A stretch of DNA of 64,000 nucleotides from Antitrichia curtipendula (lineage: Eukaryota; Streptophyta; Bryopsida; Hypnales; Leucodontaceae), in the NCBI GenBank assembly GCA_951230915.1, contig OX579633.1, positions 20,680,574-20,744,573 of the forward strand, in the 5' to 3' direction. Shown in pieces: positions 1 to 11,344 of this stretch (the first letter of the stretch is position 1; the number at the start of each line of letters is the position of its first letter). The notes beneath the pieces were generated by a model. It made no database searches and was not told where the DNA came from. It was given only the letters and a program-made list of their open reading frames with translations. The translations under genes and the position numbers were made by a program.

Positions 1-1130
1 AAATAGTTTGTTGAAATTTTAATATATATGCATTTTGAAATGTGTCTTTTACTTAACTTAATTGTTTATTTTAGTTTTTTGTAATTTTGTAGTTAACATA
101 TTTTACTTTTATTTTTATTTTTATCATATTGAATTATATTCTTAGAAATTATGTAACAAAAGTTTGTGTAGTTTTTTGCTTTTATATTTTAAAAATATTT
201 ATTTGAAGTTTTCATGAATTTTATTTTGTTGCTCGTTTAGTTCAAATTTGTGCTTAATATGGTATAACCAAAGAACTAAAGCACCGTGTACATTAAAATC
301 CATGTTCTAAGAAAGCTAATGTTTATATTAACCTCACCGTGAATCCCATCCGTTTTTTATAGAAAAGAAAAGAAATTTTAACTAAAGAATTTGTAGTGAC
401 AAATCTACAAATCTAAATAATATGGACTCCATTTCTTGAATTACATGAGGTAATACATAATAGGATAAAATTTACAAAAGCCATGTTGTATGTGCTAGGA
501 CTCACAAAAGTCAATGAAAACATACAATCACAATGAAGGCCAAATAGAACATGCAATCACTAGTTGAGCAGGGCTTTTTTTTTCATTTTTTTATGAAGTG
601 CCAAAGTGGCGATATAAAATGTTATAGTGGTGCTCCAAATTTCAACATTCATCCACATATTGGATAGAAAAACAACACATTCGCACATATCACATGTCTA
701 TAATTCTATTTTCATCCACAATTTGGCGATTTCATCGAAGATTTTTTTTCAATTCAAAGTTTTCTGGGGAAAAACTTCACAATTTTTTGCCATTATTTAG
801 CCAAATTATTTTTTTCTAGTGCAATTTGGCACCAGAAAGCCAAAAAAAAAAGCCCTACAGTTGAGCCCAATGAGGCTTCAGCTTGCCTCATTGGGTCTCT
901 AAACCCTACAAACTTATTCCATCCAAATGAAGTAGGTAAACCCATTTTCAATCTCTTTTCTTCACACACCAAAAATGATTGTCACACCTTCTTTATGGAG
1001 AACCGCTTCCTATTGGCTCCTCTTTTCATTTCACATTAGCTTCTCATTATTCATAGAAGTTTTGATTCATTCTTAGAGAAGGTGTAGCTACCCCTTATAT
1101 TGAACAGTAGCTCAAAAACCTAAAGATTTT
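1..1130. other. AT-rich intergenic DNA, no gene seen
   Basis: No credible reading frame is present. The tract is AT-rich with homopolymer runs of A or T, for example near 571-580 and 841-851. Nothing else is recognisable. Confidence 0.6.
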
Positions 1131-1800
1131 AGTAGGTAAGGTTAACTTAGTATCAATTTGGCAAGACAACAAATTTTATGACAACACTGGAAAATACTTT
1201 TCTTTGCCTCTCCTAATATCCTCACCAATCCACCATATGCACAAGTTGCTAAAATGGGTTGGACAAAACCATCCTTCACCATTTTCATCACTGCTCAATA
1301 ACAAAATAAGCCTAGGATTTTATTCTTTAAGTCTTGTATTTAGTTGCTTTGGAAGTTATGGACATAGTAGGCTCTTGGCCTAGTCTTACTTGGCAATGTG
1401 CATACTTGAATCAAAGCTTGCAAGATGCATGAAAAGAGGATCCTTGGTGTGGTCCTTCTTTCAAGGGTTAATTATTTAGATTTCTTGGCTTGATAGGAAT
1501 GCCATCTGCTTCAACAATTCACCTTGGCCTATCCAAAAACTCAAGCTTGTATTATAGAAGGCTTTCTTAATCAAGCTAGGGCCACTTGGTTCAGAACCTT
1601 GAAGCTATATGGATTATATCCAAACAAAACAAGCCAATTTCTTAGGCGTCTCGACAATATTTGGTTACAAATTCCTTTTTGTGGAGTTTGGACCAATACA
1701 TAGATGAGATGGAAGTTAGTCCCTCCAAACATGAGAGTTTTTGCTTGAGTGGTTTCTTACTTCTATTTGAGGCAACATTGCTTTCTTTGGATTCAATTAT
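1130..1800 (+). pseudogene. Possible decayed non-LTR (LINE-type) retrotransposon fragment
   Basis: Around 1707-1760 one frame reads WKLVPPNMRVFA, then a stop, then VVSYF. This resembles the zinc-binding segment after the reverse transcriptase of plant LINEs, usually a W-K-L-x-V-P-P-K-V-x-F-L-W pattern. Some 550 bases upstream the sequence reads SIWQDNKFYDNTGKYF, loosely like the fW-D-W pattern that precedes that segment. The frames are broken by many stops and there is no reverse transcriptase catalytic motif (YADD type). The family call rests on one short motif and could be chance. Confidence 0.35.
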
Positions 1801-4800
1801 TGGTCTTGGTTTTGTTTAGTTTGGTTGGTTATCTTGAGGGTTGTTAAAAAAAAGCAAACCCTGTTGGAGGCTAATTCTATTGTTTGATGTATTTTTTCTT
1901 TCAATGGAAATTATCCGGTTGTTTAAAATAAAATATTTATCTTCAATTAGAAGTTTTCTTTTTCTAAGAAACCAATATTAATGAGGTGAATCCTCATTTA
2001 GCTTTAAAAACTAATAGTGTGTTTATTAATTATGGCTAGTACTTTACTTGGATTGATGGTTCCAGACAAAATAAAAATAAAAAAGGTCTCCAACTATCTC
2101 AAGTGACAATCTTTGATCACTTATCTCAAGTGATGGTCTTCACATATGTAAGACATTTTGCAAACCTAGCTAGTTTGATAAATCTAGAGATGAATCAATG
2201 TACAATTCATGGTGTTAAATATGTTTAAGTGCTCTCATAAGATTTATCATCTTTTGAAAGTTATCCATTAAGTGTTTCTTCATAAGCTAAAGTCAACAAG
2301 CATCTTTAGATACTTCTATGCAAGATTTTGCAATTGCAACCATGCAAGCAGTAGCTACAAGTGGGCCTTGGCTTTCACTAGTGATATCTTTGAGATGATA
2401 TTTTAGTAAATATAGGTAAAATAAATGAATTCTACAAAAGCACAAATGAAAGCCAAAGGCTATTTCCATAGGTTTCCTACTCTAACTACCCAAACTTATT
2501 TTAAATTCTACATAAACATCATGATCCTTGAATGAAGCTTGTACAAAGGATGTAAAGAAATGCCCTTTTATTGTGTGAGCTCTTGGTAAGGATGAGCCAA
2601 ATCAGTCTTTGAGCAATTTGAAATCCATTGGATGACAAAGGTCTGAGTTCAATAAATAAAAGAAATCAAATTTGACAAAATGAAGTAGAAAATAGTGAAT
2701 CATACAAAATGAAAAATCGATTTGGTGAAGTGATTCAAAACTTTTTGTAAAGTCATTGCCATATAAGTTCATTTATTATATTTGTGAGAGGATAAAAGCA
2801 TAAAACACTTGGACTATTTTAGGTGACATGTTGGGTATGCAACACAAAATTGAGCATAATTTCTAGAGATTTTGCTTGTTATGCTTGAAATTCATATTGA
2901 AGGGTGAATAATACATTACCTAAGTCAATAGAATTTTTTGAGTAATCCCCTTCAAATGATGCTATTTATTACTCAATTTTTTCTAATTTATTACACTTTA
3001 GGTTTTAACTCCTAAAAGACCAACTGAAGGGTGGTCAAGATTTCCAAATTTGTAAAGATGTATCATAAATTGCAATGTAAAAGAATAGTTTAATGATGAC
3101 CTTCAAACACTAGTTGTAAAAAATGATCCATAGATCACATCCACACAACCAAATCAACTAGTACACAAACCAAAAAATTCAATATAATTGAAGCCAAAGA
3201 TTAAAAATTCCTTCTAAAATCAATTGAAGATTGAATATTTGTAATTTTTAGAAAAAAATTTCACTTTAAGTTCAAAATGTTAAGTTTTGATTATAGTGGT
3301 TTTTGAAGATTCTTTTTTTTTTTTTTTATACAAGTCATTCTTGAAGGGTCAATTTTTATACTAAAAATGTTATTTTTTGTGAAGCAAAGATACCAAATTA
3401 TTGTAGAATATTTACAAATTACAATCTTCCAAATCTATATGGTACAAATGTTAAAGAATTAACACAAGAAACTTTGAAGAAATTGATGGATGATAAAATG
3501 CATTTTTGTATGTTTGAAATGTGTTTGTGTTCATTTGTTGTTCCAAAATTTGACACCTAGTCTTTAGTTTTTAGTATTGTAATGAATCCAAAATGATGAA
3601 TTTTACTCCAAAATTTAAACACCATGTTCCTCTATTAAGATTGCAAGAATTTGCCAAAGGAATTTAGGAAAAAATGAACTTATTCTCTTCTACATAAATG
3701 CAAAGAAGGTTGTAATGAGCACACATTTTTAGACATTCCAAAGTATGTTTCTATGAATATTTTGGTGAAATCTTATCTCCATCTAAAAGTTGTTAAAAAA
3801 GACTTAGTTTGATTTTAGTTGTTGTTGTTTTAAAATTGTTTTTAGTATTTTCTAGCAATTCAAGCAAAATATCCTAAGAAATCATCATTCATTTTTTCTA
3901 TACATGACTTTTTAAGTGAATTCGTTTTAGGTCAAAATTTGTTGGGAATTTATTATTTCTCATGTTTAATTTATCCATATATATTATATTATTTTTAAAT
4001 GTTTTTTCCAAAGACTGAAGTATTTCCATCACTATTCTAGAATTGCAACATAATTAATGACCAGAGATTGTGTAGCTTTCATCCAAGAGTTCCATCACAA
4101 AGTCAAAAACAAACCAACATATATTTTTTCCCTCAACAAGAAAAGAATGATAGACAAGAAGAAACTTCAATGGATAACAATAACGCACACACACTCTAGC
4201 ATGTCCGTATTCAAAACTCCAAAAATCCAGTGCTATTTTATCTTGCTTTGTATCAACTTTCATTTCAATTGTGCTGCATAAAAAATCTAGTTGAGAAATG
4301 TCGCATACATTCCCTAGCTAGACTCTATAACAAAATTAGATTTCTTTGCCCGATTATGCAGACTTCACACGTTTTCATCCAAAATCCATTTGTTCATCCT
4401 ACATCGTACATTTTTTGTAAGAAAATCTTTACAGGAAGGATTCCCCCCTATGGTTTACACTAAGCAACACCTCTTGTCGTCGATCATTTTGCAAAATAAA
4501 GGGGGAAAGAGGAAGGTGGAGTCTAACAAGGAGCCCCTTTACTTTGCAAAGTCAACATTATTTGCTATGCAAATAGTAGAAGAGTGCCACTTCAACAGAA
4601 GAGTCTGAAACACGTTACGTAGCCATCAAAGCATGTTGGTTGTCATCAGGTGCCACTACGAAAGAAGGGCTGCATTAACTAGAGTTGTGGCTGTCATTTT
4701 GACATTTTCATTATCGCAAGAGGGGTGTATTTATGCAATTCATTTGTCTCTAGATCCATCAACTATCATTTGTAATCATTTTGAAGTCTATAGATGTGAA

Positions 4801-5900
4801 CAAAATTCTAGATGTTCTTCTCCAACAATAACATTTTTCTTTGTTTTTTTTTACTATTGGAGTTGAATGGGGAGTTTCTACAACATTGTTGCATAGTGAG
4901 GGGATCCATAAGGGCCTTCTTGGAGCCAAGACGTTTAAACATGTTGACTAATTATGGAAACTAAATATGCTTTTTTACTTGATAATATGCTTGAATGAAG
5001 AAGTATTGGAAAAGTGGTGCATAGTGATTGGATCCCAATGGGTTCATCAGACCTCGCATATGCCTTTTGAATGATTATAGATTAGTGTGGAGGTCATATA
5101 GAGCTAATAGTGGTATTGAAATTTTGTGATTTCAAGATCTTATTAAATCGGAACTTGACAAAATGCCATATTGCAACCTCGCCGAGATAGTAATCCAACC
5201 ACAAGTAAGTACATAGTAATAAGTTGAAATTAGATTTCATGTACAATTTTTTGTAAGATGAATTCTCTCATTCTCCCCAGTCTTAGGGCACTGTGTAAGA
5301 TTGAGTGTAATGTAGGTTTTCTTCCCAATCGATATCCATTTTGTTTATGTTCATTACACTTCTTCATACTTTTATCATCAAATTTTTCCTCCAGTTCTAT
5401 CTACTTTTATCTTATTCTTTTCATCTAATTTCATCTACTTTTTCATCTCCGTTTATCCAAATTTTCTTCCAATTTTTTTCAAATTCTTTATTTTACATCA
5501 GAATCTATGTTCTCCACTCACCATTCTCCGCTCCAAGCTCCTTGCTTGTTGCTTCCCGTTCCACGCTCCTCGCAATGTTGAAAGAGTAGTACTTCATTCA
5601 GTCATAACTTTTGCTTAGAAGGTCGGATTGGATTGAATTTTATATTTTTGGAAATGACCTGACTTAATCTTTGGTTTAGAACTTTTAGAATTGAACCAAA
5701 GAATTGCTTGCCAAAAACTACAGTAGCTTTGTTAGCTAAGCCATTCATAGATAAATTAAAGATTACTACAAGAGAAAATGATGTTTTAAGTTAATTTTAA
5801 AGTATAGTCCTAGAGATAAGATTATAAGTAATGATCTTTTAAGAAAATTTTATTTACCAAAATTAGAAATTTGGAATGGTAGGAAAGATTTCTTTCTTCA
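1800..5900. other. AT-rich intergenic DNA, no gene seen
   Basis: About 4 kb of AT-rich sequence in which only short chance reading frames occur. A pyrimidine-rich stretch lies at about 5340-5500. TTAACTCCTAAAAGACC at about 3006 resembles one end of the TTAA-flanked element family found elsewhere in the window, but no partner end was found. Confidence 0.55.
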
Positions 5901-5916
5901 CACTACTAGAAAATTT

Positions 5917-6167
5917 CAGGGTTGTCTATCCAGACGTGACGTGGGGTTTTCACGTCCGGATGTTTGTCAGCGTCAGTCCGGACGCGTCAGGATCAATTTT
6001 TTTTTTTTTTTTCGAGAACGGCCTGTCCGTCGACAGGGACGGCCAGCCGTCGACAGGATAGACAGGTCGTCCAAAAAATAATTTTTTTTTTTTTTTTTTT
6101 TTTTAGATCCTGACGGACGCCGGGGTTGAATCCTGACGGATGGACAGGACGTGACGGGGACAACCCT
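5917..6167. mobile_element. Small Mutator-like (MULE-type) MITE
   Basis: The 9-bp sequence AGAAAATTT occurs as a direct repeat at 5908-5916 and 6168-6176. Between the copies the element starts CAGGGTTGTC and ends GACAACCCT, a 9-bp perfect terminal inversion. Further inside, a second inverted pair is seen (GCGTCAGGATC near 5984; GATCCTGACGGACGC near 6106). The element is GC-rich with long T runs and stands out from its AT-rich surroundings. It has no coding capacity. A 9-bp target duplication is characteristic of Mutator-like elements, so that is the inferred superfamily. The short terminal repeats leave other families open. Confidence 0.65.
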
Positions 6168-6179
6168 AGAAAATTTGCA

Positions 6180-8435
6180 TCCAAATCCATAGAAAATGGA
6201 CAAAAAAGTGTTGATGTTGTTGTTAATTTAGTCAAACAAATAAAGATTTAAAAACTTGTATTGAAACCACTGATCAATTGGAAGCAACCACATGGCACCC
6301 GTCACATGAGCAATTTGCAAATGAAAAAATTCACATGACATAACACGTTGTTGTGATGTAGATAAGTACACTGTATAGAATGTGTGCTAATTTTTATTAG
6401 AAGAGATTCTATAATTTGAAGGTTGAAACTTATTGGTGACGTTTCTAGTGGCTTCATGGTGACGCTCCCAATGACTTTAAGGTGACGCTTGTTGCTAATG
6501 GAGTTGTTGAAAAGACGAAAGCCCTAGACATGTTTTACCAATTTGAAGTATTTTTTTTTAATTCATTTAGAATCTATGCGTGGATTTAGAGTTTGACTCT
6601 AAAATATCAAATTAGAGGGTTTTTATGGAGTCGCAAGATCCAGAGTCTCAACCAGAGGTTGAACTAGAGCGTTCTTTGTCACAGTTGTCAATTCAACCAT
6701 CTTAGATTTTCAGCCGGCGATTTCGGTACCAATGTCAATTTATTTGGAAGATGAGGCTGGATCTTCTCGTCTGTTAAAGAAACCTTGTGTAGAGCAACGT
6801 TGGCATGGTAATCTCCAGAGAGACACTCGTGCTTTAGTGATCTTACTCCAAGTTGGGAATGTTGAACCGGGCACCCAAGAAGTGGCATTTGAAGGAAGTT
6901 ATGAGGGCCTGAACGACGACCAATATTATTGTATGGTAAGGCCAATCAAAGAAAGCTTTGGCCACTAGCGTTGGTTAAAAGGGCCAGTGAATCCTTTAAC
7001 AAAGGCCAAACGTGCAGATTATGTCGCAAATATTGTCAGGCGCATCCTCAAATTATTGTAGATGAAATAGTGTTCTTCTTCGACTTCAATTTTTACCTCT
7101 ATTTGATTTTGGTTGAAGTTTTATAGTTAATTTAAGTTTTTTATATTTTATTTGTGTATTCGGAATTGAAAGTTAGGGAAATAAAGATAATTTATCTACT
7201 AATTTGGATCTTAGAGTTTTTTTGGCCTTGAAAGATGAATAGGAACTTATTTTTGAGATTTTTCTTGGATCAATGGGTGTTTGGAGGCCCATGTGATGTG
7301 TGCATGGGTTGATTCCACCTACCTTAGGGGTCTAGAGGCTTGGGTAGGCATCTTTTTTCTCCCTTCTAGTTGGGGTTTGTGTGTAGTGTGGATATGAGAT
7401 GTATGTGTTGGATTTTGAAAGGCCAAGAATTCAAGCAATCACAACTTTTGATTTACAAGTTATTTTGAAATGAAAAATTGAGGGTTTGCTCCTCTTTTCA
7501 TTGCCATTTCAAAAAGACCTTTTTTGCGTGATTTGAAATTTGGAGCAAAAAGTTACGAGTGTGTGAGTGGAAGAGAGTTTGTTGTCATCCGATAAAGAAG
7601 AATAGAGATTTGAGTGGCCACCAAAGTTTGTAATTTTCCTCGTGTCTTTGAAATTTTGGAGAGTTAGAATGAACTTTCTTAGCTTTCTAAAAACTTATCA
7701 CTTGAAGTAATTGAAGCTATGTGGAGAAAAATAGTTTGATAAAAATGTGAAGAAGTTATAGGTAGTGAAGCTAAGGAAGGTCTGCTGCCTTCTTATTTCG
7801 GAAAGAATATAAATAAGATGAGTGCATGTTCGTGTTTTCTTTGAAGATTTGAAGACTTAAAGAATTGAAGACAAGAAGAATGAAGACTTGTATGTTGTGA
7901 CTTGTGGCTTGTTATTCCTAGCCAGTTTTGGAATCTTGTTGTCTTTTTATTGTTGTTTTTAGTTAGTTTTGGAGGCTTGTTGTTTTCATTTCTGCATTGT
8001 AAACATTGTTGCGGATTATGTGGATATCCAATAATAGACCCATTTTATGTTTGTAGCGGGATTGATCACTCACATAGTTGTTCTTTTATGTTGTTTCTAC
8101 TGGTGAGGCACGTTTGCTGGTCACCGTGGGTTTGAAGTTTAGGAGCCAATCTTTCAGACGGTTCAACTCATAGGTTGGCCGTTCCATTCTATCCGTTCAA
8201 AGCTTGTGATTTCTTATCTCCTATCCTGACCTTTGAATCCATATAGAGCCATTACAGAATAGGCCAACGGGAAGCTATTTGAAGATTAGAAGACTAGAAG
8301 ATTCAACTCAACCTCCAAACAAATAATTCCCAATTACAACCAGATACTCTGCATATTCCCAAAGCATCCTCCTCTCTACATAACAACGTCAACCATCGTT
8401 GCCATGCAAGCTCGCCACTCTGAATAGCCTTACCA
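6180..8435. other. Intergenic DNA with an unidentified broken ORF near 6625-7120
   Basis: At 6625 an ATG opens a 26-codon frame (MESQDPESQPEVELERSLSQ...), which stops. Other frames continue in pieces: an open stretch from 6732 containing LYLED-like and QRWHGNLQRDTRALV segments, and KGPVNPLTKAKRADYVAN near 6979-7035. The piecewise openness and slightly higher GC suggest the relic of a coding sequence, but I do not recognise the family. The remainder (7130-8435) shows nothing. Confidence 0.3.
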
Positions 8436-8566
8436 ACAAAAAAAAAAACATGTAGGCAGACTAACCCCATGGCTACCGACGTAGGTTCAAAGTGTTACCA
8501 CAAGGCTTTGAACCTATGACCTTCCAAGTAGGTGAGAGGCTCTTGACTATTAAACCACCATTGAAA
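8436..8566 (-). mobile_element. tRNA-derived SINE (minus strand)
   Basis: Read on the minus strand, a box A-like sequence TGGTTTAATAGTCAAGAG (8558 to 8541) is followed 44 bases later by a box B-like sequence GGTTCAAAGCC (8514 to 8504). That is the spacing of a tRNA internal RNA polymerase III promoter. The downstream part does not fold as a tRNA and runs into a homopolymer tail (A run at 8437-8449 on the plus strand). This is the architecture of a plant SINE with a tRNA-related head. No clear target duplication was found, and box A is weak. Confidence 0.5.
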
Positions 8567-8638
8567 TCACATGTAAATATGAGGTGTGAGTTATTATTTA
8601 TATGGTTTGCAATTATTTTTCATTTGATTTGTAAGCTC

Positions 8639-8986
8639 AGCAGACTTCAAAGGCCGTTTTGGCATAGTAAAATATATTTTTTCAAAAAAATTTGAACTTG
8701 TAAAAGTTGGAAAATAAAATCTGACTTTGACCTCTAAAAATCCGTTTGCAATTTGGACCTTCCAATCATAAGCTATAGACAAAATTCAAATGATTTTGGG
8801 AATAAATATTTTTTTGGTCATTTAAAAAAATATTCTCTGAATTTTGTCCATAACTTTTGATTGGAGGGTCCAAATTTCAAACGGATTTTTGGAGGTCAAA
8901 TTTAACTTTATTATACAAAAAAATTTAGTTAAAAGTTTTTGAAAAAATGTTGTTCTACTATGCCAAAATGGCCTCTAAAGTCTGCT
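8639..8986. mobile_element. Foldback MITE of about 350 bp
   Basis: The ends are inverted copies of each other: AGCAGACTTCAAAGGCC at the left and GGCCTCTAAAGTCTGCT at the right. The complementarity continues far inward (TTTTGGCATAGTA against TACTATGCCAAAA, then the TCCGTTTG and CAAACGGA pair), so nearly the whole element can fold into one long hairpin. There is no reading frame. I see no clear target-site duplication, so the superfamily is unknown. Confidence 0.75.
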
Positions 8987-8999
8987 AATTTTAAAAAAC

Positions 9000-11340
9000 A
9001 CCGAACTGTGAATGATTAAGTTTAGAAAAAATTTCAATTATATATATAATTTCAACTATTGTCATTTACAGTGTTGATTTTTTTTGTTGACTTGGACATT
9101 CATTTGTATTATTCGAATCAACAAAAATTTGGTGTTGACCATTTTGTTAACTCGTACGAAATCAATCAAACCTGTGAAAATGATTGATACAATATCCAAA
9201 TCAACAAGAATTTGGTGATTTTTTTGTTGATTTGGACATCATTTCCTAGTAGTGTCAACTGCAAACTCCATCTGCCGAATAAAGCGTTGATATTGTCATG
9301 CGTGTGACCAACCAACATGAAACTTATGTAAATCTCTTGGAAGATCTTATTTACAACAAAGAGGGACCAAAATGCAAATACAAACTAATTTTATTGTCTC
9401 CTATGACATTGTCCATTTGAATGTTCAAAACTAAAGGAAGCAGAATCCCTACAATCAAGACTTTGGGTGCTGGCTGAAGTAAATAAGTAATGATTTGCAC
9501 ATTTTCAGCTCCTTCTAAAGTTTCAATACCGCTTCAAATAGAGGAACAAAGCCCAACCCAATAAACAAATACTTTGGAATACTTTGGAGGAAATTTGAGG
9601 TTTTGCAAGAGCTTCACTAATGACCCCATGAGGGCGTTTAATTACCTACCCTTGATAATTAGATATACATAACCAAATTCTTAACTACTGTAAAAATTCT
9701 ACTCTAAGTAGGTGTCTAACGTCAATTCATTGTGCCTTCTAAGCAATGGATCTTCTTTTTTAAGTACCTAACTACACCTTACTCCACCAAAGAACCACAC
9801 CCTAGATCGAAGTGCTAAGATTGACTTTTGACAATCTAACTAATTGGGCCGTGATGATTTTCTATCAATAATAAGGACAATCTAAACCTAACACTTTCAA
9901 GTGGCAGACAGTCTCATGCCATCTCCAAATATATAAAATTCATTTGGATCTATCACTCCTAGCAAAAGTTATGCATAGATGAAGTTTTGACCATTAATTG
10001 GTACTTCAAGCTTCATTCATGATTTTCTCTACATTCCTACTTCTAATTTGAGTTGAGATTTTTAATCATAGTTCTAATCTAAGGTTGGATTTCTAAAAAC
10101 CAAATTTAACCTTGAATGCAAAAATCCTTCTTAACTTCATCCATTCCCTAATCTAAACTTCATCCCTTATCATTTTTTTAGGTTTTTAGGACTTTCTTAA
10201 GTTTGAACTAGTCTTGAACTCTTCTAGGCTACCTCTATCTAATTCTAAACCTAAGTTCTTTCTTGGCACATTCTAACCTAGTTTAATTTGTTAATCCTTG
10301 GTTATCTTAAAGGCTAAGTTTTGTTGGATTTGCTACTATTCTCGATCTTTTACACTTAGACTTTCGAACATTTTACTTGACCTTCCTAATTTACTATCCT
10401 ACTTCTAAATTGACCATTCTTAGGAGAAGCTATTGATGGATGAAGTTTGACCACTAATTAGTACTTCAAACTTCATCCACTAAATACTACTAACCTAAAT
10501 TTCTAATTCCACTTTTAATTTCACCTTTGGACTCTAAATTATTTTTACTCCTACATTTTTTAATTTTGTCTTTTTTTTAATGTTTTTTATTGTTTTTCAT
10601 CCACTCTACCTGCTAAATCTCATCCGCCTATGTCTTTCTAGTTTTAACTCTAATTTTAATGTATTTTTATACTTTTGAAATCCTCTAAACTTCTAGTCTA
10701 AGATTCTAATACTAACTTCACCTAACTTCTAGTCTTAAAAATATAACCTAATCTTAGGCCTTGGCCCTAATAGCAACGCCTAACCTAAGGTAATTTTAAC
10801 AAGATGGGAGAAATTAGAGACCTAATGCGAGCTCCCAATTTGTCACTTGGGACTCATAGTTTGTTTGTTTTTCAAATTTCTCAATTTAAGTTATAATTAT
10901 ATACAAAAAGCCCCCCAAAGAGTGTAGAACCAAAATAGGTATGTTACATGCCAATATAGCATTTGGTCTAAAATAGAATTTTACACCTAGAATATTCCAA
11001 TTACTCACTTGTACATAGGTTAAACCTCAAGTTAGTGGAAATTAAAAAGTTTGAGTACAAACACCCTAGTTAGCCTAAAACCTCCTAAAATTCATGACTA
11101 ATCATAATTAAATTGGTCGAAGGAATCCTTGCAAGATCTGTAGATCAAATCCTAGTGATAGGTTTCAGTTCGTCCATTGCATCGATGAAATAGCAGAAAC
11201 CCCAATTGTAGCCTATAGGAATTACCACCGTATAAATAATCTATTAGGATTTTTATTTGTTAATTTTAATGGTTGTTTTGTGTGATTTTGTGTTGTTTTG
11301 GTTATATTTTTCTTGAATTGTGTTCCAAATTGACATTTTT
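9000..11340. other. AT-rich intergenic DNA with small inverted motifs
   Basis: No gene was seen. Between 9080 and 9250 a TTTTTTGTTGAYTTGGACAT sequence occurs twice in direct orientation with its partial inverse between. Two direct copies of a self-complementary sequence of about 42 bases (ATGAAGTTTGACC...GGTACTTCAAACTTCAT type) lie at about 9973-10015 and 10439-10483. The stretch 10000-10800 is rich in CTTCTAA/CTAACC words. Confidence 0.5.
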
Positions 11341-11344
11341 GTAT

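Noticed and set aside
5901..6180. CACTAC just left of the 5.9-kb MITE read as a CACTA end
   Set aside because: No GTAGTG partner occurs at the right edge, whereas the 9-bp direct repeat and inverted CAGGGTTGTC ends explain the insertion better.
8480..8570. A functional tRNA gene on the minus strand
   Set aside because: The box A and box B analogues are present, but no cloverleaf with paired acceptor and anticodon stems could be drawn, so a SINE head is more likely.
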